Source: Paracoccus sp. SCSIO 75233
GTDB taxonomy: Bacteria; Pseudomonadota; Alphaproteobacteria; Rhodobacterales; Rhodobacteraceae
Assembly (NCBI RefSeq): GCF_027912675.1
Contig: NZ_CP115758.1
Span: 62,001 to 126,000 of the forward strand
DNA: 64,000 nt
Reading direction: 5' to 3'
Of this stretch, positions 1 to 8,146 are shown one piece after another; positions within the stretch are counted from its first letter, which is position 1, and the number at the start of each line of letters is the position of its first letter. Under the pieces are notes generated by a model. It was not told the origin of the DNA. It did not search any database and saw only the letters and a program-made list of their open reading frames with translations. Both the position numbers and the translations under genes were made by a program.

Positions 1-214
1 TGATGTCGTTGCGCGAGGTCCGGGTCCTGGCCGTAACCAGAAGTTTCTCGATTCCGTCGTCGCTGACGGCGCGCATGATCCAGACCCCATGCCAGTTGGG
101 GCCTTTCTTGAAGGCGTCTTCCTTGCAGACAACTTCGACGCGATAGCCGCTGGCGACCAGATCGCGGAATCTGGGTTCGGTGACCACATTCGGGGCTTCT
201 TTTTCTAGGTCCAT
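1..214 (-). CDS. Conserved hypothetical protein, partial (3' end beyond the left edge)
   Basis: An open frame reads leftward off the window; only about the first 71 residues are visible. They form a mixed alpha/beta-looking soluble sequence (RFRDLVASGYRVEVV near residue 15) without a signal peptide or a motif I recognise. The start is uncertain. ATG at 214 is used here, but GTG codons at 217 and 226 are in frame and a GGAG sequence lies just upstream of 226. The AT-rich stretch at about 265-310 is a plausible promoter shared with the rightward gene at 359. No function can be assigned. Confidence 0.5.
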   Translation of the reverse strand, partial: MDLEKEAPNVVTEPRFRDLVASGYRVEVVCKEDAFKKGPNWHGVWIMRAVSDDGIEKLLVTARTRTSRNDI

Positions 215-358
215 CACCCGGATCACGTTCTCCAACAGGGCGAATGACCGGGCTTCAGGTGTTGAAACCAAGTCATACGATGATATATTATTGACGCACA
301 AGATAAACTTTTGATGCGACAAGCGGATTCTTGCTCAATTAACGAATAGACGGTTCCC

Positions 359-679
359 ATGCATTTGATCAAGGAAATAGGGGGCTTGGACGCCCTCAGG
401 TTGTGCACATCGACCGTGGCACAAGCTATACTTCTGGTCACGTGCCTGGTGGGTGAAGCCTCCGCCGCGTCCTGTTTGCCGCCGCCCAGGCCGTTCGTGC
501 CAAGCGATTCCGAAGCCGCGCAAGCCTATGCCGATCTCATCCGCAGCGACTTTGAGCTCTACATCCGGGACATCCAAAGCTACTTTCGGTGCTTGGAGGA
601 GGAGCGTGCCCGGGCGTTCGAAGAGGCGCGCGAGGTGAGCCAGGACTACGGACGCTTCCTGGAATTGATGGACGAGTGA
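359..679 (+). CDS. Small secreted hypothetical protein
   Basis: This 106-residue protein has an N-terminal hydrophobic stretch (AILLVTCLVGEASA, residues 22-35) that looks like a signal peptide with cleavage near ASA-A. The mature part is about 70 residues, with two cysteines (residues 39 and 78) and a charged C-terminal helix (CLEEERARAFEEAREVSQ). The architecture suggests a small periplasmic protein, possibly with one disulfide. I do not recognise a family. Its neighbours are accessory-type genes, so it may belong to the mobile or variable edge of the region. A GC-rich hairpin follows at 722-736. Confidence 0.6.
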   Translation: MHLIKEIGGLDALRLCTSTVAQAILLVTCLVGEASAASCLPPPRPFVPSDSEAAQAYADLIRSDFELYIRDIQSYFRCLEEERARAFEEAREVSQDYGRFLELMDE

Positions 680-721
680 ATTGGCCGCGACCTTTTCGAA
701 GGGCCGCCGTCTTGTGACATT

Positions 722-736
722 CCGCCGTATCGGCGG
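722..736. terminator. Short GC-rich hairpin after the secreted hypothetical gene
   Basis: CCGCCG (722-727) and CGGCGG (731-736) form a perfect 6-bp stem with a TAT loop, 43 bp downstream of the stop at 679. There is no clear T-tract, so termination is only a guess. Confidence 0.3.
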
Positions 737-790
737 CGTGCAATTCGGAGTCTCTATCATCATGTAAACGCTCATTATCCACTTTTTAGA

Positions 791-809
791 TAATCTATAA
801 AGTAGATTA
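791..809. promoter_or_regulatory. Inverted repeat upstream of the XRE gene (candidate operator 1)
   Basis: TAATCTA (791-797) and TAGATTA (803-809) are perfect 7-bp arms around a 5-nt spacer. They lie 27-45 bp upstream of the GTG start of the XRE regulator, where an autoregulatory operator would be expected. The site sits in an AT-rich stretch that may also hold the promoter. Confidence 0.5.
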
Positions 810-814
810 GCCCT

Positions 815-833
815 GTCACAAGAGGTTTGTGAC
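815..833. promoter_or_regulatory. Second inverted repeat upstream of the XRE gene, with the ribosome-binding GAGG in its loop
   Basis: GTCACAA (815-821) and TTGTGAC (827-833) are perfect 7-bp arms separated by GAGGT, ending 2 bp before the GTG start at 836. The only Shine-Dalgarno-like sequence (GAGG, 822-825) lies in the loop. The element could be a DNA operator or an RNA hairpin affecting initiation; sequence alone does not decide. Confidence 0.5.
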
Positions 834-835
834 AC

Positions 836-1093
836 GTGGCGAAAACGATCAGGAGTTCGGGACATGAAGCACTTCGCGACGCTTTGATTGCGGCGCGGAA
901 GGTGGCTGGTTTAACGCAGGCGGAGCTCGCTTTGCGTCTGAGATGTCACCAGTCTTTTGTCGCCCGTCTGGAGAGCGGCGAGCGTAGGGTCGACGTGGTT
1001 GAGTTGATCGTACTCGCGCGTGCTCTGCAGATCGATCCGGTTACGCTATTGGCGGCAGCCGAGGCGGCGACGGATCTCGATCACCGGATTTAG
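836..1093 (+). CDS. XRE-family transcriptional regulator (Cro/CI helix-turn-helix)
   Basis: This 85-residue protein is essentially one HTH_3 domain: [23 protein letters not shown] (about residues 13-35) is the first part of the HTH and [17 protein letters not shown] (about residues 41-57) contains the recognition-helix region typical of Cro/CI proteins. It starts at GTG; no in-frame ATG lies nearby. Two perfect inverted repeats directly upstream (791-809 and 815-833) suggest autoregulation. Such single-domain XRE proteins are common on mobile or accessory DNA, often beside toxin genes, but no toxin partner is evident here. Confidence 0.8.
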   Translation: MAKTIRSSGHEALRDALIAARKVAGLTQAELALRLRCHQSFVARLESGERRVDVVELIVLARALQIDPVTLLAAAEAATDLDHRI

Positions 1094-1096
1094 GAC

Positions 1097-1118
1097 GAGG
1101 CGATGGGATCGTCGCCTC
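1097..1118. terminator. Hairpin downstream of the XRE gene
   Basis: GAGGCGA (1097-1103) and TCGCCTC (1112-1118) form a 7-bp perfect stem with an 8-nt loop, starting 4 bp after the XRE stop codon and followed by only TT. It lies between convergent genes and is a plausible weak terminator. Confidence 0.4.
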
Positions 1119-1233
1119 TTATGGAGTGATGAGCTCAAGCCCCGGTGGGACCGAGGGGCAATGATAACAACGAATTGTTACGGGGCGCTGCGACGCACGG
1201 CCTCTGGTACAGGTTTGGTGCAGGGAAAACGTC

Positions 1234-1980
1234 TTAGTAGTTCACCTGCTCGAACCCGTAATTGCCCTCGTAGTCTCGCCAGTCGACGAAGACCGAGCGG
1301 TGATAGATTGAGGGACAATGATCGCCCCAACGTTCCAAGCCGACATGGGCCTCGGGCAACGCCGCGACGGAAGAACGAGACCACGAAAAATCGCCCTGGG
1401 TTCCATAGGTTCCGAGACGGATGTGTTCGTACCGGCTGCAATCACTGTCACGGGACTCGACTTGCTGCGCGTAGCGCACATCATAGACACGGATAGAGCG
1501 GACGAAATTGAATTCCGGCCCACTGATGTCGATATCGGCGCGGTTCTGGATCAAATGTAATGCGAACCCGTCAGGTTGGGGTAGGGGGTCGACACCTTTC
1601 GACCGCAGGACGGCTGGCAAGAGGGCGCCAGCGTTCTCGGGATCAGATTCTGCGAGGCTCTGGGGCAGGTGAGAAGCGTTGGAGAAGAGGATGTCAAAGA
1701 CACGCGGAGTGCGACCGGGATCGTCTACAGGTTCGAAGGAGGCCCCCATGGGGCAACGCCAGATCTGCAGCGGGGGCTCGACAGGCCAGGGCGTGATCCG
1801 ACGGATGAACTCTGCACGCGCCCGCGAGCAAGGTTCTGACGCCGGCCAGCCGCCGGAGAGGCAGAGCAGAATGGCGCAATCGATCGGGTAGGTCTGTGCC
1901 GAAGCCTTGGTCGAGGCGCCGAAGAGGGAAGCCGTGCTCACAATCGTTGCGAAGGCAAAATGACGAAGAAAACTGCGCAT
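1234..1980 (-). CDS. Exported hypothetical protein
   Basis: This 248-residue protein starts at ATG 1980. It has a clear signal peptide (MRSFLRHFAFATIVSTASLF..., cleavage near ASAQ at about residue 29) followed by TYPIDCAILLCLSGGWPAS. Paired cysteines in the mature N-terminus (DCAILLC, EPCSRAR, WRCPMG) and near the C-terminus (DSDCSR, DHCPS) suggest a disulfide-bonded periplasmic protein. From memory, similar proteins occur near conjugation or accessory genes in Roseobacter-group bacteria, but I cannot name a family. It is transcribed against the XRE gene and is unrelated in content to the catabolic island. Confidence 0.65.
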   Translation of the reverse strand: MRSFLRHFAFATIVSTASLFGASTKASAQTYPIDCAILLCLSGGWPASEPCSRARAEFIRRITPWPVEPPLQIWRCPMGASFEPVDDPGRTPRVFDILFSNASHLPQSLAESDPENAGALLPAVLRSKGVDPLPQPDGFALHLIQNRADIDISGPEFNFVRSIRVYDVRYAQQVESRDSDCSRYEHIRLGTYGTQGDFSWSRSSVAALPEAHVGLERWGDHCPSIYHRSVFVDWRDYEGNYGFEQVNY

Positions 1981-2105
1981 GACGAGGAACTCAGTCGGCT
2001 GACGGTCGAATCTGCACCCTGCAATAATATACTATTGTTTGGGGGTCAATTTGTCTGTCGCTATTATTCCGCCGATCGCACATGGAGCGACTATTATGAG
2101 ATCGT

Positions 2106-2342
2106 TCACCCGCGCGACAGCTTTTCCAGGAAGCGTGTTACCTCATCCGAAGTAACGGCCTGTGCAGCTGCAAGCATGTCCGGGCGCAGAGGTGGATCGA
2201 TGTGGTCTGCGGTGCGGGCGGCGCCGATCCAGAGGATCGACAGCTCGGACGTGTTCCACCGATAAACCCAGCCAACCGTCCGGTTGATGCGACTACAGAT
2301 CAGTCGAGCGACCGGAGCCGCTTCTTCCTTGTTAACACTCAC
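2106..2342 (-). CDS. Small hypothetical protein
   Basis: This 78-residue product starts at a GTG (2342), has a tryptophan-containing core (RTVGWVYRWNTSELSILWIG) and a helical C-terminus (DEVTRFLEKLSRG). There is no signal peptide or recognisable domain. The frame stays open for about 20 codons upstream of the GTG without an ATG, so the start is uncertain. It precedes the exported hypothetical gene on the same strand with a 125-bp gap and may be co-transcribed with it. Confidence 0.4.
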   Translation of the reverse strand: MSVNKEEAAPVARLICSRINRTVGWVYRWNTSELSILWIGAARTADHIDPPLRPDMLAAAQAVTSDEVTRFLEKLSRG

Positions 2343-2438
2343 TGGTTCTTGTGTACCTTCATTTTTTCTTAAGGATTGATTGGCTGCAAGAGCGTCTCGC
2401 TACGCACCGGCCGTATCCGATCCTAGCCCGGTGAAAGA

Positions 2439-2465
2439 GGCGGCATCGGCAAAGCCGATGCCGCC
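2439..2465. terminator. Perfect 12-bp hairpin, probable terminator of the MBL-fold gene
   Basis: GGCGGCATCGGC (2439-2450) and GCCGATGCCGCC (2454-2465) form a perfect 12-bp stem with an AAA loop. It lies 80 bp downstream of the metallo-hydrolase stop on the minus strand. On that strand it is followed by CTCTTTC, a weak pyrimidine tract. Confidence 0.5.
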
Positions 2466-2544
2466 AGAGGTTCGCCCACAGGGAGGAGGTAGAGGGCGAA
2501 ATTCAAATGATTTCAATGTTTTGTTGCTAGTCGCATAACGCGTC

Positions 2545-3378
2545 TTATGTTAATTTCCAGACTCCGCCATCTTGTACCACCCGCGACTCAGACAACAGCT
2601 TCTCCAGATGCGCCGCAACGTTTCGTTCTGCGGCCATTGCGATATGTGGGTCGGTTTTCTGGTAGACGGAAGCGGCGATATTCTGGACCGAACCCGGGGT
2701 GTTTGAGAGGTGGGCGAGGATCTCCGCCTCGCGACGCATGCGGTTGGAAAGCAACCGTTTGACGTAAGGTTGCGGATCCCGGAGTATAGGTCCGTGCCCC
2801 GGACAGTAGATCCTATCGTCGCGCTCAATCAGCCGCTGTAGCTGCGCGCAGTAGTCGTGCATGTTTCCGTCAGGGGGGCTGACGATCGAACTGTTCCAGC
2901 TCATAACGTGGTCGCCCGTGAAGAGCACTCCGTCAGGTCTCGCGAAACAAAGGTGGTCGCTCGCGTGACCAGGTGTGTGCAGGACGGTAAGACCGGCAAT
3001 GACCTGTCCGTCCTCCAGAAACCGGTCAGGTCGAAATGCATCGTCAGGGAATGCCCGTGAGGCATAAACAGGTGCGTCTGTCCGTGCTCGCAGGGCTGGG
3101 ACGACTCCAAAATGATCAGAATGGTGGTGTGTGAGCAGAATCCCGGATGGTTTGGCCCCCAAATTTTCGATGATTGCCTCGAAATGTGTACTGTCTTCTG
3201 CTGGGCCGGGGTCGATTATGAACCGACCATCAGGCGTATCAATGATGTAGCTATTTGTCCCGTGGTAGGTCATCTTTCCGGGATTGTTCGCGACGATCCT
3301 CAGAATTCCAGGGGCCAATTCGACTCCCTTCGCGCGGCAAGGCTCCGGCTCTGAGAAAAACATGCTGCTTCTTTTCAT
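2545..3378 (-). CDS. MBL-fold metallo-hydrolase (LACTB2/glyoxalase II-like)
   Basis: This 277-residue protein is a metallo-beta-lactamase-fold hydrolase. The zinc-binding THHHSDHF motif is near residue 85, followed by further metal-ligand motifs HTPGHASDH, TGDHV and CPGHGP. A C-terminal winged-helix-like segment (NIAASVYQKTDPHIAMAAERNVAAHLEKL) is typical of the LACTB2-like subgroup. Members hydrolyse thioesters, RNA or other esters; in this neighbourhood a CoA-thioester role is plausible but unproven. ATG 3378 is preferred because it begins just ahead of the conserved region; GTG 3420 is in frame upstream. It follows bioY on the same strand after a strong hairpin, so it is probably a separate unit. 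Confidence 0.8.
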   Translation of the reverse strand: MKRSSMFFSEPEPCRAKGVELAPGILRIVANNPGKMTYHGTNSYIIDTPDGRFIIDPGPAEDSTHFEAIIENLGAKPSGILLTHHHSDHFGVVPALRARTDAPVYASRAFPDDAFRPDRFLEDGQVIAGLTVLHTPGHASDHLCFARPDGVLFTGDHVMSWNSSIVSPPDGNMHDYCAQLQRLIERDDRIYCPGHGPILRDPQPYVKRLLSNRMRREAEILAHLSNTPGSVQNIAASVYQKTDPHIAMAAERNVAAHLEKLLSESRVVQDGGVWKLT

Positions 3379-3517
3379 TGTGTGCGACCAGTTATTGATT
3401 GCGAACAATCCGGTTCGCACAGTTTTGTGCGTTGCTCTCGCATGGCGCCGGAAACCTCAGGCTGGCGTCCGGTGCCTACCAAATCTGGCATCGGACCATT
3501 TCAACTTATATCGGACT

Positions 3518-3554
3518 AAGACCGTATGAGACTAAAACAGTCTGATACGGTCTT
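3518..3554. terminator. Long hairpin between bioY and the MBL-fold gene
   Basis: AAGACCGTAT (3518-3527) pairs with ATACGGTCTT (3545-3554), and inside it AGACT pairs with AGTCT across one G/G mismatch, leaving a 5-nt loop. It begins 11 bp after the bioY stop on the minus strand. It is a probable 3' end of the module A transcript, although no run of T follows. Confidence 0.5.
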
Positions 3555-3564
3555 GGGCTGGCAG

Positions 3565-4131
3565 TCACACAGCGCGGCGATTATGGTAAGCAGAATACAG
3601 AACTACAGCAATTGTCGCCTTCGTCAGATCCCCGATCAGGAATGGGTAAAGCCCGGCGTTCAGCAATTCCTCGCCATAACCGACAAAGCCACCCAACCAG
3701 AACAGCCCTGCGCAATACATGAGTATCGAGCCCGAAAAGACCGCGACAGATGCTCTGAATGAAGGCCAAAGTCCTTGCAGTGCTTGAACAACCCAACCGG
3801 CAGCCGCCGCTGCAAGTGCGAAGCCTACCAGGTATCCGCCTGTGGGACCCGCGATATATGCCAGTCCTGCCGGAGCCGGAGGCGTGCCTGCGAAGACCGG
3901 CAGGCCAAGCAGACCTTCAAAAAGGTATGTCACAACAACAAGACTACTACGCACCGGCCCCAGGAAAAGACCCAGACCCAAGACAACCAAGGTCTGTGTA
4001 GACATAGGTACGGGGTAGAACGGCACCACGATTTTGGCGGATATTGTCAGAAGAATTGTGCCGACGAGTATTATCGAGATCTCTCGGGTCAGTCTTGCGA
4101 CTGATCGGCTTTGAGTGGTTTCCAGATTCAT
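3565..4131 (-). CDS. bioY: BioY biotin transporter (S component)
   Basis: This 188-residue integral membrane protein has about six hydrophobic helices. Family signatures include VVPFYPVPMSTQTLVVLGLG (about residues 35-54), YLFEGLLGLPVF, AYIAGPTGGYLVGF and the C-terminal GLYPFLIGDLTKATIA. BioY is the biotin-binding S component of the biotin ECF transporter and can also act alone. It is the last gene of an operon that encodes a biotin-dependent carboxylase, 48 bp after the dehydrogenase gene. The context suggests that biotin uptake is induced together with demand from the carboxylases. No BioR-type box is visible in its short upstream gap. Confidence 0.93.
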   Translation of the reverse strand: MNLETTQSRSVARLTREISIILVGTILLTISAKIVVPFYPVPMSTQTLVVLGLGLFLGPVRSSLVVVTYLFEGLLGLPVFAGTPPAPAGLAYIAGPTGGYLVGFALAAAAAGWVVQALQGLWPSFRASVAVFSGSILMYCAGLFWLGGFVGYGEELLNAGLYPFLIGDLTKATIAVVLYSAYHNRRAV

Positions 4132-4179
4132 CTTTTTCGTCCTTGTTTCTGTAGATTGTTACTTTTTTGGATAGTAAGC

Positions 4180-5346
4180 TCACATGCGCTTGGCGACTTC
4201 TTCCAACATGACTTCGCTCGCCCCGCCGCCGATGGCCTGCACACGGGCATCGCGTGACATGCGTTCCACCGGTGTTTCGCGCATATAGCCCATACCGCCA
4301 TGAAACTGGACGCAGTCATAGAGCACGCTGTTCACCAGTTCGCCGCAATAGGCTTTGACCATCGAGACCTCTTTCACGCAGTCACGGCCCGCGGCATCCA
4401 AACCGGCGGCGTGATAGACCAGCTGACGCCCTGCCACGATCCGCGTCTGACAGTCGGCCAGTCGCTGGCGCACGGCCTGCTTGTCCCAAAGAGCGCCGCC
4501 AAAGGCCTTGCGCTGCTTGACGTAATCCACAGTTATGTCCAGCGCGGTTTGCGCCTCGGCACAGGCCATCGCACCCAGCACGATGCGTTCGTTCTGGAAG
4601 TTCTTCATTACCGAATAGAAGCCGTGGTTGACCTCGCCCAAAACGTTTTCGGTCGGGATGCGGACTTCTTCGAAGATCAGTTCGGCAGTGTCCGAGCACA
4701 GCCAGCCGGTCTTATTCAACGCCCGGCCCACCGAAAAGCCCGGCGTGCCCTTTTCGACCGCGAACATGGTGATCCCGCGCGACCCCTTGGCATCGGGATC
4801 GGTCTTGGCACCGACAAAGTAGAGATCGCCATGCACGCCGTTGGTGATGAACATCTTGGTGCCGTTCAGCACCCAGTCCGACCCGTCCCGCACCGCGCGG
4901 GTGCGCATGCCGGCCACGTCCGAGCCCGCGCCCGGTTCAGTCACAGCAACGGCGGTGATCATTTCGCCCGAGACGATCGACGGCATCCAGCGCGCCTTCT
5001 GTTCGGGCGTGCCGGCGTTTTCCAGATGCGGCGAGGCCATGTCGGTGTGGACCAGAACCGTGGCCGAGAACCCGCCGAAAGTGGATCGCCCGACCTCTTC
5101 GGCCAAAACCACGCTGGACATCACGTCCAGCCCCGCGCCGCCATACTGTTCGTCATAGCGCATCCCCAGCACGCCGAGATCACCCATCCGGCGCAGCACG
5201 TCGCGGGGTACCTTGCCCTCCTCCTCCCAAGGCTCGGCCTTGGCGATCACCTCGGCTTCAATGAACCGGCGCAACTGGTTGCGGATCAACTCGAGGTCTT
5301 CGTTGAACGGGCCGGTGACCTGAGTAATGCTGTCTTGTCTGGTCAT
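4180..5346 (-). CDS. Acyl-CoA dehydrogenase, isovaleryl-CoA-dehydrogenase-like (module A)
   Basis: This 388-residue FAD flavoprotein catalyses alpha,beta-dehydrogenation of an acyl-CoA and passes electrons to ETF. The flavin-binding motifs VTEPGAGSDV (about residues 130-140) and WVLNGTKMFITNG are intact. The terminal motif is IGGGASEV instead of IYEGT, and a Glu precedes Arg in FQNERIVLG, the place of the catalytic base in isovaleryl- and long-chain enzymes. A branched substrate is therefore likely. The start at ATG 5346 overlaps the stop of the upstream carboxylase gene (ATGA), indicating translational coupling. It makes the enoyl-CoA that the operon's carboxylase would use. Confidence 0.92.
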   Translation of the reverse strand: MTRQDSITQVTGPFNEDLELIRNQLRRFIEAEVIAKAEPWEEEGKVPRDVLRRMGDLGVLGMRYDEQYGGAGLDVMSSVVLAEEVGRSTFGGFSATVLVHTDMASPHLENAGTPEQKARWMPSIVSGEMITAVAVTEPGAGSDVAGMRTRAVRDGSDWVLNGTKMFITNGVHGDLYFVGAKTDPDAKGSRGITMFAVEKGTPGFSVGRALNKTGWLCSDTAELIFEEVRIPTENVLGEVNHGFYSVMKNFQNERIVLGAMACAEAQTALDITVDYVKQRKAFGGALWDKQAVRQRLADCQTRIVAGRQLVYHAAGLDAAGRDCVKEVSMVKAYCGELVNSVLYDCVQFHGGMGYMRETPVERMSRDARVQAIGGGASEVMLEEVAKRM

Positions 5347-7346
5347 GTGTTTTCCTCTGGATCGAGTTTGATAAGTGGGGCGTGCCCGGCGACCGTATCG
5401 CCGGGTGCACAATAGATTTCAGTCACCACGCCCGCGACCGGCGCGGGCAGGCTTTGCAACAGCTTCATGGCCTCAAGCACCACCAGGGTGTCACCGGCTT
5501 TGACGCGGTCGCCTAGTGCGACGCGCACCTCGGCCACGGCGCCGGGCATGGGTGCGGACAACAGGTCAGCGACGCCAGACCCGCCGGTGGCACGTTGCAG
5601 ATGCTGGTCTTCCAGCGTACGCAGGTCTGTCGCGGTCATTCCAGCAGGGGTTTGCAGGTGCACTCGCCAGTGACTCGGCGCGCGCACGACGTAAGCGATG
5701 CGCGAAAACGGAACCCCATCGATGCGTCCGCTCAGTCGGCATCCTGTTAAAGCGGCACTCTCGACCGTGATGGTCTGGCCGTCCGGCTGAATGGCAGTCA
5801 ACCCCGACCCGGAGCCGTTCATGCGGATCGGTTCGTCTTTGGTTGTGTCCCAATAGAAGGCCGCGCCGGACTGTCTCGCAGGGGCTGTGAGTCGCCATGA
5901 CCCCAGGCTTTCCCAGGGCGACGCGCCCGCCGGCACGAGACGCAGATGCAGCGCCATCGCGGCAAAGGCCATGTCCCGGGGATCAGCGGACGGTTCAGTC
6001 CAGCCGCCTGGAAACATCTCGGGCAGGCCCGAGGTATGGTGACGGAACGCCTCAAAATCCGGGTGTGTCAGCAACGCGCGCTGATAGGCCAGGTTCAGAC
6101 CGACGCCACCGACGGCAAAGGCATCCATTGCGACGACCGCCTGACGGATCGCACCGGCCCGGTCCGGCGCGTGGACGATCAGCTTGGCAATCATCGAATC
6201 GTAATGGTGGCTGACGACCGAGCCTGCCTCGACCCCGGTATCGAGCCGCACGCCGGCGGGCGGAGCCCAAAGGCTGATCTCGCCCGTTTCGGGGCGGAAA
6301 TTCTCGGCCGGGTTTTCGGCGGCGATGCGGATTTCAATCGCGTGCCCGTCGAATTTCACATCCGATTGCGCCAGTGTCAGCGGCTCGCCCCGCGCGATGC
6401 GCAACTGCCATTCAACAAGGTCGATGCCGGTGATTGCCTCAGTCACGGGGTGTTCGACCTGCAAGCGGGTGTTCATTTCCAGAAAGTAGTATTCACCGCG
6501 CCCGGGGTCATAGAGGTATTCCACCGTCCCGGCGGAGCGATAGCCGATCGCCAGCGCCAACCGCACCGCTGCAGCACGCATGCGGTCGCGCACAGCCTCG
6601 GGAAGATCGGCGGCGGGGGCTTCTTCGATCAGCTTTTGGTGGTTGCGTTGCAGCGAACAATCGCGGTCGCCCAGATGCAGCACGGTGCCGTGAGTGTCGC
6701 CCAGAACCTGCACTTCGACGTGGCGGGCACGGGGCGCATAGCGTTCGAGGAACACCGCCGGATCGCCGAAGGCGCTCTGCGCTTCGGCCCGGGCAGATGC
6801 AATCGCTTCGGGTGCGTCGCCCAGATCGGAGACAAGCCGCATCCCGCGTCCGCCGCCGCCGGCGCTGGCCTTGACCAGAAAGGGGGTGCCAAGCGCCTCG
6901 GCCTCTTGCAGCAGGCGCGCGTCGGACTGATCCTCGCCGCGATAGCCGGGCAGGACGGGCACGCCTGCGGCTTCGGCGGCAGCCTTGGCCTCGATCTTGG
7001 AGCCCATCCGCGCGATAGCGTCGGGTTCCGGCCCGATGAACACAAGGCCCGCCGCCTCGACCGCCGCCGCGAAACCGGCATTCTCAGACAGAAAACCATA
7101 GCCCGGGTGTACCGCATCCGCGCCCGTCGCCCGCGCGGCCTCAAGGATGGCCGCGACGTTCAAATAGCTGTCCGACGGGGCGGCCCCGCCGATGCAGACG
7201 GCATGATCGGCCTCGGCCACGAAGGGCGCGTCGCGGTCCGCGTCCGAAAACACCGCTACGCTTTCCAGCCCCAGTTTGCGGCACCCGCGCTGGATGCGCC
7301 GGGCAATCTCGCCCCGGTTGGCGATCAGAACGCGGGTGAAGCTCAT
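5343..7346 (-). CDS. Biotin-dependent acyl-CoA carboxylase, biotin carboxylase/BCCP subunit (module A)
   Basis: This 667-residue alpha subunit resembles those of 3-methylcrotonyl- or geranyl-CoA carboxylase. The biotin carboxylase part begins at VLIANRGEIA, has the ATP-grasp glycine loop SAGGGGRGMRLV (about residue 165) and EMNTRLQVEHPVTE (about residue 290). The C-terminal biotinyl domain carries LEAMKLLQ, with the modified lysine near 628. The chosen start at ATG 7346 overlaps the hydratase stop by four bases; an in-frame ATG at 7358 is possible. It partners the carboxyltransferase encoded at 8147. The exact acyl-CoA cannot be read from the sequence, but the neighbouring methylglutaconyl-type hydratase favours a beta-methyl-enoyl-CoA. 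Confidence 0.92.
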   Translation of the reverse strand: MSFTRVLIANRGEIARRIQRGCRKLGLESVAVFSDADRDAPFVAEADHAVCIGGAAPSDSYLNVAAILEAARATGADAVHPGYGFLSENAGFAAAVEAAGLVFIGPEPDAIARMGSKIEAKAAAEAAGVPVLPGYRGEDQSDARLLQEAEALGTPFLVKASAGGGGRGMRLVSDLGDAPEAIASARAEAQSAFGDPAVFLERYAPRARHVEVQVLGDTHGTVLHLGDRDCSLQRNHQKLIEEAPAADLPEAVRDRMRAAAVRLALAIGYRSAGTVEYLYDPGRGEYYFLEMNTRLQVEHPVTEAITGIDLVEWQLRIARGEPLTLAQSDVKFDGHAIEIRIAAENPAENFRPETGEISLWAPPAGVRLDTGVEAGSVVSHHYDSMIAKLIVHAPDRAGAIRQAVVAMDAFAVGGVGLNLAYQRALLTHPDFEAFRHHTSGLPEMFPGGWTEPSADPRDMAFAAMALHLRLVPAGASPWESLGSWRLTAPARQSGAAFYWDTTKDEPIRMNGSGSGLTAIQPDGQTITVESAALTGCRLSGRIDGVPFSRIAYVVRAPSHWRVHLQTPAGMTATDLRTLEDQHLQRATGGSGVADLLSAPMPGAVAEVRVALGDRVKAGDTLVVLEAMKLLQSLPAPVAGVVTEIYCAPGDTVAGHAPLIKLDPEENT

Positions 7347-8137
7347 TTCACCCGCCATGACGGAACGCCCTTGTTGATGAAACTGTTGATGCCTTCGATA
7401 CCTTCCTCCGTCTCCCACGCATCGGCCAGCCGGTCGGCGGTGTAGATCATGTTGGTCTCCAGATCGTGGGACGCGACATAGGCGATCAGCGCCTTGGTAT
7501 CGGCCACCGCACCCGGCGCGGCCTGAAGGTGATCATGCACCACCCGGTTCACCGTGGCGTCCAGGTCGCCCGGCGCGACAACCTCGGTCAACAGACCGAT
7601 CCGCTCGGCGCGGGCGGTGTCGAACAACGCCCCCGACAGCATGGTCTCACGCGAATGCACCTTGCCGATGCGGGCCACCACGTAAGGCGATATATTCGCG
7701 GGCAGAAGGCCCAGTTTGACCTCGGTCAGACCGAAGCGCGCGCCTTCGGCGCCGATGGTGTAGTCGCAGACGGAGATCATGCCGACACCGCCACCGTAAG
7801 CCGGGCCGTTGATCCTCCCGATCAAGGGTTTGGGCAGCGTGTCAAGACGGCGCAACAGCCGCGCCAGCGTGGCGCTTTGTGCGACCCTTTCACTACGGGT
7901 TTTCTCGACATTAGAGGCGAACCAGTTGAAATCGCCGCCCGCGCAGAAGCTCTTGCCCGCGCCGGTCAGGACCACAATACGCACATCGTCATCTGCAGCC
8001 AGCTTTTCGGCGGCATCGTATAGCTCTGCGATCAATTCGCCATTCAGCGCATTGTGTTTGTCGGGGCGGTTGAGCGTCAGCGTGGCGACGCCGCGCGCAT
8101 CGGTTTCGACAAGGATCGTGTTGTAGGTATTGGTCAA
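7343..8137 (-). CDS. Methylglutaconyl-CoA hydratase-like crotonase (module A)
   Basis: This 264-residue crotonase-fold protein has the oxyanion-hole motif FCAGGDFNWF and YGGGVGMISVCD. The stretch FGLTEVKLGLLPANISPY, with its single catalytic Glu, is the signature I associate with LiuC/AUH methylglutaconyl-CoA hydratase and the related AtuE isohexenylglutaconyl-CoA hydratase. The reaction would hydrate a 3-substituted glutaconyl-CoA to an HMG-CoA-like product. Translation appears to start at TTG 8137: the frame contains a stop 9 bp upstream, there is no nearby ATG, and GAGG lies 7 nt before the TTG. It sits between the two carboxylase subunit genes, as expected for the product-processing enzyme. 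Confidence 0.85.
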   Translation of the reverse strand: MTNTYNTILVETDARGVATLTLNRPDKHNALNGELIAELYDAAEKLAADDDVRIVVLTGAGKSFCAGGDFNWFASNVEKTRSERVAQSATLARLLRRLDTLPKPLIGRINGPAYGGGVGMISVCDYTIGAEGARFGLTEVKLGLLPANISPYVVARIGKVHSRETMLSGALFDTARAERIGLLTEVVAPGDLDATVNRVVHDHLQAAPGAVADTKALIAYVASHDLETNMIYTADRLADAWETEEGIEGINSFINKGVPSWRVK

Positions 8138-8146
8138 CTTGAAGCC

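Noticed and set aside
1960..2265. 101-codon plus-strand frame between the two left-edge hypothetical genes
   Set aside because: It overlaps the start of one gene and most of the other on the opposite strand and has no recognisable motif or ribosome-binding site.
4300..5415. Long plus-strand open frame (371 codons) opposite the module A dehydrogenase
   Set aside because: It is antisense to a clear ACAD gene, has no family motif, and is explained by high GC and codon bias of the real gene.
5946..7445. 499-codon plus-strand open frame opposite the biotin carboxylase gene
   Set aside because: It mirrors a well-conserved gene, its composition is His/Arg/Gly-rich shadow type, and it has no ribosome-binding site or homologous motif.
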